NCBI RefSeq assembly: GCF_016862675.1 | Contig: NZ_BONK01000011.1 | Coordinates: forward strand, 1 to 64,000 | DNA: 64,000 bases | Reading direction: 5' to 3' | Source: Cellulomonas chitinilytica | Lineage (GTDB): Bacteria > Actinomycetota > Actinomycetes > Actinomycetales > Cellulomonadaceae | In this document: in pieces, positions 1 through 8,285 of the stretch | Position numbering within the stretch: the stretch's first letter is position 1 | How the letters are laid out: each line of letters starts with the position of its first letter | Notes under the pieces: model-generated | Told to the model about the DNA's origin: nothing | Seen by the model: only the letters and a program-made list of their open reading frames with translations | Database searches by the model: none | Position numbers and translations under genes: made by a program

Positions 1-362
1 CCCGGGAATCGGCATTTCCATCGGCGTCGCCGCTGCTACTCGCGGGGCGGTGACGACGTGGAACACGGCCTGGGTCCCCTGACCGGGGACTTCGCGCATC
101 GGCGTGGCCTGCATCGAAGGCCTCCGGACGCAGGCGGAAGTGGTGGTCCGGGTGCTGTGCCGTCACTTGTAGGACGGGGCAGGGGTGGGGCCAAGGTGTT
201 CTCGCTCATCCGGACAGTCGCGTCGGGCGTGGTGAGTGTCTGGGCGTCAGTTTCGAGCGGCGAGGCAAGCTTGACGAGACCGACGGGCACGAGAAACCCC
301 GGCGGGCGCGGTGTGCGCGAGCTCGGCGGAGGTGGCGGAGAACGGTCCGGGCGTCGGGTTCG
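1..362. other. Left-edge segment without a convincing gene
   Basis: No gene can be supported here. One plus-strand frame is open from base 2 to a TGA at 80-82 (26 codons, ending ...TTWNTAWVP) and could be the tail of a gene that starts outside the window, but third-position GC is only moderate, so this is a guess. Bases 83-362 hold no start with a ribosome binding site, no clear hairpin after the glgB stop at 363, and only an isolated TTGACG at 271-276. Confidence 0.4.
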
Positions 363-2606
363 TCAGGCAGGTCCGGTCGAGGCGGTGGTGCCGGAGGGGT
401 CGGTGGAGTCGGCGGAGTCGGCGGGGTCGGCGACGAAGAGGACGGCGCCGAGAGGCGGGATCCGCACCGCTGCGGAATACGGCCGGCTGTAGTGCGGCTG
501 CGCCTCGGCGTGGATCTCACCGAGGTTGCCGACCCCCGAGCCGCCGTAGGCGACGGCGTCGGAGTTGTACGCCTCCCGCCAGCGGCCGCCGCTCGGCAGC
601 GCCAGGCGGTAGGCCTCGTGCGGGATGCCGGAGAAGTTGACGACGACGGCGACGTCGGGGACGTCGACCCCCTTGCGCAGGTACGCGAGGAGGTTGTGGT
701 CGGCGTCGTCCGAGTCGATCCACTCGAAGCCGTCGGGTGTGTGGTCCAGCTGCCAGAGGGCGGGCGTCTCGCGGTAGAGCGCGTTGAGGTCGCGGAGCGC
801 GTCCCAGACACCGTGGTGGCTGGCGTCGAAGTCGAGGGCGCCCCAGTCGATCGACTGGCCCTCGGCCCACTCCGTGCGCTGCGCGAACTCGCTGCCCATG
901 AAGAGCAGCTGCTTGCCGGGGTGGGTCCACTGGTAGGCGAGCAGGAGCCGGACGCCGGCGAGCTTCTGCCAGTGGTCCCCGGGCATGCGGCCGTACAGCG
1001 ATCCCTTCCCATGGACCACCTCGTCGTGGCTGATGGGCAGGATGAAGCGCTCGGAGTAGGCGTAGACCATCGAGAACGTGATCTCGTGGTGGTGGTAGCG
1101 GCGGTGGATCGGCTGCTCGGCGAGGTAGCGGAGCGTGTCGTTCATCCAGCCCATGTTCCACTTCAGGCCGAAGCCGAGGCCGTCGGTGTCGGTGGGGGCG
1201 GTGACGCCGGGCCACGCGGTGGACTCCTCGGCGATCATCATCGTGCCGGGGGCGCGACGGTAGGCCGTGGCGTTGGCCTCCTGGAGGAACGAGATGGCCT
1301 CGAGGTTCTCGCGGCCGCCGTACTTGTTCGGGCGCCACTGGCCGGGCCGGCGGGAGTAGTCGAGGTAGAGCATCGAGGCGACGGCGTCGACCCGCAGGGC
1401 GTCGACGTGGAACACCTCGAGCCAGTAGATGGCGTTGGCGACGAGGAAGTTGCGGACCTCGACGCGGCCGAAGTTGAAGACATACGTGCCCCAGTCGGGG
1501 TGCTCACCGAGCAGCGGGTCCGGGTGCTCGTACAGCGAGGTGCCGTCGAAGTGGGCCAGCGACCACTCGTCCTTCGGGAAGTGCGCGGGCACCCAGTCGA
1601 CGATGACGCCGATGCCTGCGCGGTGCAGGGTGTCGACGAGGTAGCGGAAGTCGTCGGGGTGGCCGAACCGGGACGTCGGCGCGAAGTACGACGAGACCTG
1701 GTACCCCCAGGAGCCGCCGAACGGGTGCTCGGCGACGGGCAGGAACTCGACGTGCGTGAACCCGAGGGCCAGGACGTACTCGGTGAGCTGGCTGGCGAGC
1801 TCGCGGTAGGACAGGCCCTGCCGCCACGACCCGAGGTGCACCTCGTAGATGCTCATGGGGCCGGTGTGCGGGTCGCGTTGCGCCCGGGCGGTCATCCATT
1901 CGTCGTCCGACCACTCGAAACGGGACTCGATGACGACCGAGGCGGTGGCGGGCGGTACCTCCGTGCCCTGCGCGAGCGGGTCGGCCTTCTGCCGCCACGA
2001 GCCGTCCTGACCGAGGACCTCGAACTTGTACCGGGCCCCGGCGGTCACGTCGGGCGCGAAGACCTCCCAGACGCCGCTGTCGCCGAGCGAGCGCATCGCG
2101 TGGACGGCGCCCTGCCAGTGGTTGAAGTCGCCGACGACCCGGACCGCGCGGGCGCTCGGCGCCCAGACGGCGAACGACGTGCCGTGCACCTCGCCGAGCA
2201 CACCGGCGTAGGAGCGGACGTTCGCGCCGAGCACCGTCCAGAGCTGCTCGTGGCGGCCCTCGCGGATGAGGTGACGGTCGAGCTCCTGCACCGTGGGCAG
2301 GAAGCGGTACGGGTCGTCGACGAGGGTCGCGTGGCCGCCGTACGTGACCTCGATGCGGTAGTCAGGGACGTCGGTGCCGGAGAGGACCGCGACCCAGATG
2401 CCGTCCTGCTCGTGCCGTGCGGCGACGCGCGTGTCGGGCGTGATGACGACGACCTTCTCCGCGAGCGGGCGCAGCGTGCGGATCGTCACGCCGCCGTCGC
2501 CGACATGCGGCCCGAGGATGCCGTGCGGGTCGTAGTGGGCGCCCTCGGCGACGGTGCGCAGGGTGTCGGGATCGACGGGGACCGGGGAGGGCGCGGCCTG
2601 GTTCAT
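363..2606 (-). CDS. glgB: 1,4-alpha-glucan branching enzyme GlgB
   Basis: GlgB cuts α-1,4 chains and re-joins the fragment in α-1,6 linkage during glycogen/α-glucan synthesis in the cytoplasm. The 747-residue protein has the family order: N-terminal β-sandwich (about 1-130), CBM48 module (about 140-230), GH13 barrel (about 250-600), C-terminal β-domain. The catalytic triad is visible: nucleophile D407 in RVDAVASM, acid/base E460 in MIAEES, and D528 in [12 protein letters not shown], close to E. coli numbering (405, 458, 526). The ATG at 2606 is chosen over an in-frame TTG at 2618 because a TAGGGGG Shine-Dalgarno lies directly before it. In many actinobacteria it follows glgE-treS-mak; here an 8-kb mannan block separates them. 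Confidence 0.97.
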   Translation of the reverse strand: MNQAAPSPVPVDPDTLRTVAEGAHYDPHGILGPHVGDGGVTIRTLRPLAEKVVVITPDTRVAARHEQDGIWVAVLSGTDVPDYRIEVTYGGHATLVDDPYRFLPTVQELDRHLIREGRHEQLWTVLGANVRSYAGVLGEVHGTSFAVWAPSARAVRVVGDFNHWQGAVHAMRSLGDSGVWEVFAPDVTAGARYKFEVLGQDGSWRQKADPLAQGTEVPPATASVVIESRFEWSDDEWMTARAQRDPHTGPMSIYEVHLGSWRQGLSYRELASQLTEYVLALGFTHVEFLPVAEHPFGGSWGYQVSSYFAPTSRFGHPDDFRYLVDTLHRAGIGVIVDWVPAHFPKDEWSLAHFDGTSLYEHPDPLLGEHPDWGTYVFNFGRVEVRNFLVANAIYWLEVFHVDALRVDAVASMLYLDYSRRPGQWRPNKYGGRENLEAISFLQEANATAYRRAPGTMMIAEESTAWPGVTAPTDTDGLGFGLKWNMGWMNDTLRYLAEQPIHRRYHHHEITFSMVYAYSERFILPISHDEVVHGKGSLYGRMPGDHWQKLAGVRLLLAYQWTHPGKQLLFMGSEFAQRTEWAEGQSIDWGALDFDASHHGVWDALRDLNALYRETPALWQLDHTPDGFEWIDSDDADHNLLAYLRKGVDVPDVAVVVNFSGIPHEAYRLALPSGGRWREAYNSDAVAYGGSGVGNLGEIHAEAQPHYSRPYSAAVRIPPLGAVLFVADPADSADSTDPSGTTASTGPA

Positions 2607-2941
2607 CCCCCTACCCAACCACCCGGAGGGGGACCGTGCAGTCGGACCTGCCGACGAATGCGCCGGTCATCGCGCGCGAGGGCCGCGGGAGGGCCGGGTG
2701 GGAGGGCCGGGTGCGAGGTCGCGTGCGAGGTCGGGTTCGAGGGCGCGTGCGAGGGCCGCGTGACAGGGGTGCACGCCAGGGCCGGCCGAGAGGTCGGCGC
2801 GCGGGTCTGGGCGTGAGGCGACGACGAAGCCGGGGCGCGGGCCGGCACGCGGGCATGGGCGGGAGGCGGTGACGAGGCCGGGCGCGGGCGGGCACGTGCG
2901 CGCACGAGGCCGGGTGCGCGGCGCGCGAGGAGCAGGTGCTG
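2607..2941. other. GC-rich intergenic spacer
   Basis: 335 bp between glgB and the LacI-type gene. It holds a 12-nt tandem repeat (2678-2762) and further degenerate GC-rich text up to 2930. Several frames are open only because of base composition and translate to Arg/Gly or Arg/Pro/Thr repeats. No credible gene or promoter was seen. Confidence 0.6.
2678..2762. repeat. 12-nt minisatellite, seven units
   Basis: Seven head-to-tail units of GAGGGCCGSGTGC type at 2678, 2689, 2702, 2715, 2727, 2739 and 2751; the last four are exactly 12 nt and the first three 11-13 nt. Read on the plus strand it gives RVRG repeats and on the minus strand RPRT repeats, with nothing to suggest translation. Confidence 0.85.
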
Positions 2942-3853
2942 TCAGGCGGGCGGGCGCTGGGCCGGGGCGGTGCTGCCGCGCGAGATGAGGCGGGGGAGAG
3001 GAGCGGTCGACGACACGACCGTTCCGGACGCGAGGAGGTTGAGCACCGAGTCGGCGACCTGCACGCCCATGCCGTGCACGTCGAGGCTCATGGCCGACAG
3101 CTGTGGGTGGGACAGGCGGCACAGCGCGGAGTCGTCCCACGCCAGCAGGGACAGCTGATCGGGGACGGCGATGCCGAGCTCGGCGGCGACCCGCAGCCCT
3201 GCGACGGCCATCACGTCGTTGTCGTAGATGATGGCGGACGGTGCGGAGCCGCGGCCGAGGAGGGTCCGGGTCGCCCGGACGGCGGACTCCTCGCCGTAGT
3301 CGCCCTCGAGCACGCTGCCCTGCGCGCCCAGGCGGGTGCACTCGGTGACGAAGGCCTCGGTGCGGGCCTGGGTGTGTGCGAGCGAGTGGGGTCCGGAGAC
3401 GCGGCCGAGCCGGACGTGCCCGAGCCCGACGAGATGGCCGACCGCGTCGCGCATCGCCTGGGCGTTGTCGATCCACACGTTGGACACGGGCATCTCGCGG
3501 GTCGGCCCGCCGACGACGACCGTCGGGATGCCGAGCTCGAGGAGGACGTCGAGGCGGGCGTCCTCGACCTCGAGGTTCACGACGACGACGGCGTCGACGA
3601 GCTTGCCCTCGCCCCACCGGCGGTATGCGCGGATCTCCGCCTCGTGGTCCGGCACGACGTGCAGGAGCAGCGAGCGGCCCTCGGTGGCGATGGACTCCTC
3701 GATGCCGGCGATGAGCTCCATGAAGAAGGGCTCGAGCCCCAGCATGCGGGCAGGCCGGGCGAGGACCAGGCCGACCGCGTCCATCCCTTGCGTCACGTCC
3801 GCCAGCGTAGTGGCGGGGTGTCGCAGGTCAGCGCGGAGACTGGGTGAGGTCAC
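2942..3853 (-). CDS. LacI/GalR-type sugar-sensor protein lacking the DNA-binding domain
   Basis: The product is a full LacI-family effector-binding core (periplasmic-binding-protein fold type I). VGLVLARP at residues 27-34 matches the first core strand, followed by FFMELIAGIEE, VVVGGP, VWIDNAQA, DNDVMAVAGLRVAAELGI and LSLLAWDDS. The usual ~55-residue N-terminal helix-turn-helix and hinge are absent: only about 24 residues precede the core. No HTH is encoded upstream in any frame, because that DNA is the 3' end of the β-mannosidase gene. GTG at 3853 overlaps that gene by 26 nt; ATG at 3784 is an alternative start, and neither has a good ribosome site. It is the last gene of the mannan operon. 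It may sense sugar, act by dimerising with another regulator, or be a decayed repressor. Confidence 0.8.
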   Translation of the reverse strand: MTSPSLRADLRHPATTLADVTQGMDAVGLVLARPARMLGLEPFFMELIAGIEESIATEGRSLLLHVVPDHEAEIRAYRRWGEGKLVDAVVVVNLEVEDARLDVLLELGIPTVVVGGPTREMPVSNVWIDNAQAMRDAVGHLVGLGHVRLGRVSGPHSLAHTQARTEAFVTECTRLGAQGSVLEGDYGEESAVRATRTLLGRGSAPSAIIYDNDVMAVAGLRVAAELGIAVPDQLSLLAWDDSALCRLSHPQLSAMSLDVHGMGVQVADSVLNLLASGTVVSSTAPLPRLISRGSTAPAQRPPA

Positions 3854-6434
3854 GCGCGGCGCCGGTGGGCGGGGACGGCGGGGTCGACGACGGGGTCGAC
3901 GACGGTGTGGGCGACGGCGTGGACGACGGGCTCGGCGTCGGCTCGGCCGCGACGACGACGTCGTTCGCCGTGCGCAGGACGGGGTACCGGGTGAGCGCGT
4001 CCGGGTCGAACCGGCCCTGCGTGCGGACGTGGAAGCTCACCGACGTCCCCGCCGGGACGTCGACGACCGCGTCGTCGACGACGGCGGACGGGTCGAGCCG
4101 GTCCACGAGCAGCGTGACCGCGCGGGCGAGCGACGTGGCGTGCACGTCGACCCGGAAGCCGTCCTGCACCGGGCTGACCGTGGCGCGCACGGGCTGCGGG
4201 TCGAGCCGCAGGTCGACGTCCTCGACCCACGTGTGCACGGTCGTCACGTCGCCGAGCCGGGCGACGAGAGCCTCGCCCGCCACGTCGTCCGGGACGGCCA
4301 CGCCGTCGGGCAGCGCGAACAGCCCGACCGACCAGGCACCGACCGCGAGGCCGAGGTCCACGCCGGAGACGACGGCGCCGTCGAGCCGCTGCCGGGACAC
4401 GTGGACGACGCCCTGCCAGATGGCGGCCGTGTCGTTGACGACGGCGAGCATGAGCCGGCCGTCGCGCGGCTGCACGGTGATCGTCCGCGGCCGGTAGGCG
4501 TGCTCGAGGGCGTACCAGAGCGGCTTGGGTCGCTCGTCGCCGTCGATCGCGGCCCACGACGTCACGGGCCAGCAGTCGTTGAGCTGCCACACGATCGAGC
4601 CCGCCGTCCGCGGCCACCACGAGCGGTAGTGCTCGATCGCGAACTGCACGGCACGCGCCTGGTTGAGCTGCGTGGCCCAGTGCCAGTCGACGAAGGCGTC
4701 GGGCACGCCGAGGTGCGGGGTGAGCCCCCGGTCGAGCTTGCCGTTGCCGTCGTCCGCCTTCTGGTGCAGGAGGAACGCCGGGTCCGTCTTGGTCAGCTCG
4801 TCCCCGGCGACCGGGTGCACCGCGCGGGTGAGCGTGGCCCACGTCGGCGGGCCCTGGAAGCCGAACTCCGAGCAGAACCGCGGCACCTCGTCGCCGTACA
4901 CGGTCCAGTCGACGCGGTTCCACACCTCCCACTGGTGGTGAGTGCCGTGGTCGGGGTCGTTGGGGTGGACCTCGTCGAGCGCGAAGCCGGGGGAGTACGG
5001 CGACCCGTCGGCGTACGGGCGGGTCGGGTCGAGCTCGGCGACCACGTCGCGCAGCAGCTCGGTCGCGTACCGCAGGCCCCACGTGCGGCCGTCGAGCTCC
5101 TGCGGCCAGCCCCAGTCCATGAAGCCCCACAGGTTCTCGTTGCCGCCGTTCCACAGCACGAGCGACGGGTGCGGGGTGAGCCGGCCGACGTGCTCGCGGG
5201 CCTCGGCCTCCAGCTCGTCCCAGATCGGCTGCTCCTCGGGGTACGCGGCGCACGCGAGCAGGAAGTCCTGCCAGACGAGGACGCCGCGCTCGTCGCACAG
5301 CTCGTAGAAGTCCTCCGACTCGTAGATGCCGCCGCCCCACACGCGCAGGAGGTTGAGGTGGGCGTCGACCGCCTGGTCGATGCGGTGCGCGAGCCGTTCG
5401 CGGGTGATCCGGGTGAGCAGGTGGTCGTCGGGGATCCAGTTGGCGCCCTTGACGAAGATCGGCCGGCCGTTGACGCGGAACGTGAACGGGGTGCCGTCGT
5501 CGTCGGGGGTCGTGTCGAGCTCGACCGTGCGGAAGCCGATGCGCCGCGTCCACGTGTCCAGGGCGGCGGCCGGCCGCTCGGCTGCGGGGTCGACGAGCGT
5601 CACCGCGAGCTCGGACAGCGGCTGCGCGCCGTGCCCGACGGGCCACCACAGCTCGGCGTGGGGGACCTCGAGGGCGAGCACACCGGTCGAGGTCCCCGCG
5701 CTCAGCGTCACCGCGGCCTCGGCGCCCGCGACCCTCGCACGTACCACGAGCGGCACGTCCGACCCGGGGAGCCCCGAGCGCTCCACGTCGACGTGCACGG
5801 CGACATGACCGGTGCCCTCGCCGTCGACCGTCACGCGCGGACGCACCGCCGCGAGGCGGGCCACCCGCCAGCGCTCCACCCGGGCGGGCCGCCACAGCCC
5901 CGCCGTCTGCAGGTCCGGTCCCCAGTCCCAGCCGAACGAGCACGCCATCTTGCGGACCATGTTGTACGGCTGCGGGTAGGGCGACGGGCGGGAGCCGAGG
6001 CGCGCGGCCTCCTCCTCGGCGTGCTCCAGGGCCGATCGCAGGGCGACGCGGAGCCGCTGCGTGGTCGGGCGGACGAGGTCGCGCACGTCGAACCGGTACG
6101 ACCGGTGCATGTTCGCGGTCCGGCCGAGCACGTGGTCGTCGAGCGTGATCGTCGCGACCGTGTCGACGCCGTCGAGCACCAGGTCGACGCGCTCGTCGGG
6201 TGCGGGTGCCGCGAGGTGGAGGTCACGCTCGTACACCCAGTCGGTGCGGCGCATCCACGCCAGCGCCTCCTCGTGCCGGTCGACGTACGGGTCCGGGATC
6301 AGGCCGGCGTCCAGGAGGGCGGTGTGGCTGGTGCCCGGCACGTGGGTGCGGATCCGGCGGCCGAGGAGGTCGGCCGGGACCGGCCCGGCGACGGCCGCGA
6401 CCGTCCAGCCGTCGTACAGGTCCTGCGTGTTCAT
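3828..6434 (-). CDS. GH2 beta-mannosidase
   Basis: This 868-residue enzyme should release mannose from the non-reducing end of β-1,4-manno-oligosaccharides. It has no signal peptide, so it acts inside the cell on sugars imported by the upstream transporter. GH2 layout: sugar-binding β-sandwich (about 1-190), immunoglobulin-like domain (about 195-310), TIM barrel (about 315-650), C-terminal β-domains. Acid/base E433 lies in WNGGNENLWG and nucleophile E523 in CSEFGFQGPP, the pattern of Bacteroides and Cellulomonas fimi Man2A β-mannosidases. ATG at 6434 has GGAG 8 nt upstream. The last ~40 residues are an unusual Pro/Thr/Ser tail encoded by a short repeat (about 3877-3945) and run into the next gene. 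Confidence 0.93.
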   Translation of the reverse strand: MNTQDLYDGWTVAAVAGPVPADLLGRRIRTHVPGTSHTALLDAGLIPDPYVDRHEEALAWMRRTDWVYERDLHLAAPAPDERVDLVLDGVDTVATITLDDHVLGRTANMHRSYRFDVRDLVRPTTQRLRVALRSALEHAEEEAARLGSRPSPYPQPYNMVRKMACSFGWDWGPDLQTAGLWRPARVERWRVARLAAVRPRVTVDGEGTGHVAVHVDVERSGLPGSDVPLVVRARVAGAEAAVTLSAGTSTGVLALEVPHAELWWPVGHGAQPLSELAVTLVDPAAERPAAALDTWTRRIGFRTVELDTTPDDDGTPFTFRVNGRPIFVKGANWIPDDHLLTRITRERLAHRIDQAVDAHLNLLRVWGGGIYESEDFYELCDERGVLVWQDFLLACAAYPEEQPIWDELEAEAREHVGRLTPHPSLVLWNGGNENLWGFMDWGWPQELDGRTWGLRYATELLRDVVAELDPTRPYADGSPYSPGFALDEVHPNDPDHGTHHQWEVWNRVDWTVYGDEVPRFCSEFGFQGPPTWATLTRAVHPVAGDELTKTDPAFLLHQKADDGNGKLDRGLTPHLGVPDAFVDWHWATQLNQARAVQFAIEHYRSWWPRTAGSIVWQLNDCWPVTSWAAIDGDERPKPLWYALEHAYRPRTITVQPRDGRLMLAVVNDTAAIWQGVVHVSRQRLDGAVVSGVDLGLAVGAWSVGLFALPDGVAVPDDVAGEALVARLGDVTTVHTWVEDVDLRLDPQPVRATVSPVQDGFRVDVHATSLARAVTLLVDRLDPSAVVDDAVVDVPAGTSVSFHVRTQGRFDPDALTRYPVLRTANDVVVAAEPTPSPSSTPSPTPSSTPSSTPPSPPTGAARDLTQSPR
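3877..3945. repeat. Short degenerate repeat coding the mannosidase Pro/Thr/Ser tail
   Basis: Imperfect repeats built on GTCGACGACGG (plus strand) code the minus-strand PSPTPSSTPSSTPPS-type tail. Linkers of this composition are usual in secreted Cellulomonas glycanases, but odd at the end of a cytosolic GH2 enzyme. Confidence 0.6.
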
Positions 6435-6487
6435 GGGAGGTGCTCCAGCTTCGTGGGGCCGAGGTGCTGTGCCGATGACGTCGTGGA

Positions 6488-7309
6488 CTACTTCGTGGCC
6501 CCTTGCGTGAACCCGTTGTAGATGTACCGCTGCAGGAACAGGAAGAGCACGAGGATCGGGATGATCGTGATCACGACGCACGCGCAGATGGCTTCCCACT
6601 GCGAGCCGTACGGTCCCTTGAACGCGAACAGCGCCGTGGAGATCGGCAGCTTGTCCGGGTCGTTGAGGTAGAGGTACGGCAGGAAGAACTCGTTGTAGAT
6701 GCCGATGCCCTTGATGATCACCACGGTGGCGATCGCGGGCCTCAGGTTGGGCAGGATGATCTGGAAGAAGATCCGCAGGTGCCCGGCGCCCTCGATCATC
6801 GCGGCCTCGTCGAGCGAGCGCGGGATGCTGCGCATGAACTGCAGGAAGATGTAGATCGAGACGATGTCCGTGCCCATGAACAGCAGGATCAGCGCCCAGC
6901 GCGAGCCGTAGAGCCCGAGGCCGTTGATGATCTGGAACGTCGCGACCTGCGTCGTCACGCCCGGGACGAGCGTCGCCAGCAGGAAGAGCAGGAGCACGAT
7001 GGTGCGGCCCTTGAACCGGAAGCGGTCGAGCGCGTACGCCGTCGCCGCCCCGATGAGGATCGTGCCGGCGATGGCCGCGACGAAGATCAGCGCGGTGTTG
7101 AAGAAGGCCAGCGCCATGCCGCCCTTCGTGAACGCCAGGACGTAGTTGTCGACGTTGAACCAGTCGGCGGGCGGCTGGAACGGGTTCGTCGAGAGGAACT
7201 CCTGGTTCGTCTTGAACGACCCGAACAGGATGAGCCCGAGCGGCAGCAGCGTGACGATCGAGGCGACGACGAGGGTCGTGTACTTGGCGGTGACCGCGGC
7301 GACCTTCAC
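6488..7309 (-). CDS. Sugar ABC transporter permease (MalG type)
   Basis: Inner-membrane permease of 273 residues, second of the pair in this transporter. It has an N-terminal membrane segment (about 10-30) and five more, with the EAA loop SLDEAAMIEGAGHLRIFFQI followed by ILP, which contacts the ATPase. Its GTG start overlaps the stop of the upstream permease (GTGA, 7306-7309) with GAGGAGG about 10 nt upstream, so translation is coupled. Belongs to the CUT1 family that imports oligosaccharides; the β-mannosidase 53 bp downstream suggests manno-oligosaccharides. No ATPase gene lies in the cluster. Confidence 0.93.
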   Translation of the reverse strand: MKVAAVTAKYTTLVVASIVTLLPLGLILFGSFKTNQEFLSTNPFQPPADWFNVDNYVLAFTKGGMALAFFNTALIFVAAIAGTILIGAATAYALDRFRFKGRTIVLLLFLLATLVPGVTTQVATFQIINGLGLYGSRWALILLFMGTDIVSIYIFLQFMRSIPRSLDEAAMIEGAGHLRIFFQIILPNLRPAIATVVIIKGIGIYNEFFLPYLYLNDPDKLPISTALFAFKGPYGSQWEAICACVVITIIPILVLFLFLQRYIYNGFTQGATK

Positions 7310-8274
7310 GTGAGATCCACCTCCTCCTCGGGGACGAGCCTGCGCTGGATCCAGGTGACCAGCAGGACGAAGACCAGCAGCACGACGGCCATGGCGGACG
7401 CGAGCCCGACGGTGTTGCGCTGGAAGGCCATCCAGACGGTCCGGATGACGAACGTCTCCGTCCCGTTGGCGCCGTTCGTCATGACGAAGGGGATCTCGAA
7501 GACCGACAGGGAGCCGGAGATGCCGAGGATGAAGGCGAGTCCGACGATCGGCCGGATGGACGGCAGGATGATCGACCAGAACTCGTGCCAGCGGTTCGCG
7601 CCGTCGAGCGCCGCCGCCTCGTAGATCTCGGAGTTGATGGACTGGATCGCGCCCAGGAACATCACGAACGTGAGACCCGTGTACCGCCAGACGGAGACGG
7701 CCGCGAGCGAGTAGTTCGCGATGTCCGGGTCGCCCGTCCACTGGTGGACGAGGCTCTCCAGACCGGTCTTCATCAGGACGGTGTCCAGGCCGCCGCCCGG
7801 CTTGAGGAAGTTGAGGAAGATCAGGCCGATCGCGACGCCGTTGATGAGGTACGGGAAGAACAGGATGCCCTTCCACATGTTCTTGAACCGGACCTTGAAC
7901 GACAGGATCGTCGCGAAGTAGAGCGCGAGCGCCATCTGCACCAACGAGCCGACGACGTAGTACAGCGAGACGTAGAAGACCCGCAGGTTGTCGGGGTCGG
8001 TGAAGACCTCGACGTAGTTGTCCAGCCCGACGAAGGCTTTGTGCTTGTCCAAACCGTCCCAGTCGGTCACCGAGTACCAGAACATGTTGACGACGGGCGT
8101 GTACGTCAGGAGCAGCAGCAGGCCGACCGGGACGAGCAGGAACAGGTAGGGCGTGAGCCGGCGGTACCACGCCGAGCGGCGGCCCGCCCCACCCGGGGTA
8201 CGGGTGGGGCGGGCCACGTCAGGCTCGGACGCGGCCGCGATCATCGGGCCGAGGCCCGTGGGTGCGGACGTCAT
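7306..8274 (-). CDS. Sugar ABC transporter permease (MalF type)
   Basis: 322-residue permease, partner of the downstream MalG-type protein. An N-terminal cytoplasmic tail of about 45 residues precedes a membrane segment (LTPYLFLLVPVGLLLLLTY) and five further segments; the EAA loop is EIYEAAALDGANRWHEFWSI followed by ILP. ATG at 8274 is 11 nt after the binding-protein stop and has GAGGT 8 nt upstream, inside the stop codon region of the previous gene. Part of one transcription unit with the binding protein and the β-mannosidase. Confidence 0.93.
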   Translation of the reverse strand: MTSAPTGLGPMIAAASEPDVARPTRTPGGAGRRSAWYRRLTPYLFLLVPVGLLLLLTYTPVVNMFWYSVTDWDGLDKHKAFVGLDNYVEVFTDPDNLRVFYVSLYYVVGSLVQMALALYFATILSFKVRFKNMWKGILFFPYLINGVAIGLIFLNFLKPGGGLDTVLMKTGLESLVHQWTGDPDIANYSLAAVSVWRYTGLTFVMFLGAIQSINSEIYEAAALDGANRWHEFWSIILPSIRPIVGLAFILGISGSLSVFEIPFVMTNGANGTETFVIRTVWMAFQRNTVGLASAMAVVLLVFVLLVTWIQRRLVPEEEVDLT

Positions 8275-8285
8275 GGCGCGTGACC

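Noticed and set aside
2..82. Possible 3' end of a gene entering from the left edge
   Set aside because: Only 26 codons, moderate third-position GC and no recognisable family; kept as a remark in the left-edge entry.
2678..2762. Tandem 12-nt units considered as a CRISPR array
   Set aside because: No unique spacers, unit far too short, and no cas genes anywhere in the window.
3336..6521. 1,061-codon plus-strand open frame opposite the β-mannosidase
   Set aside because: Composition-driven shadow; the minus strand holds the GH2 catalytic motifs.
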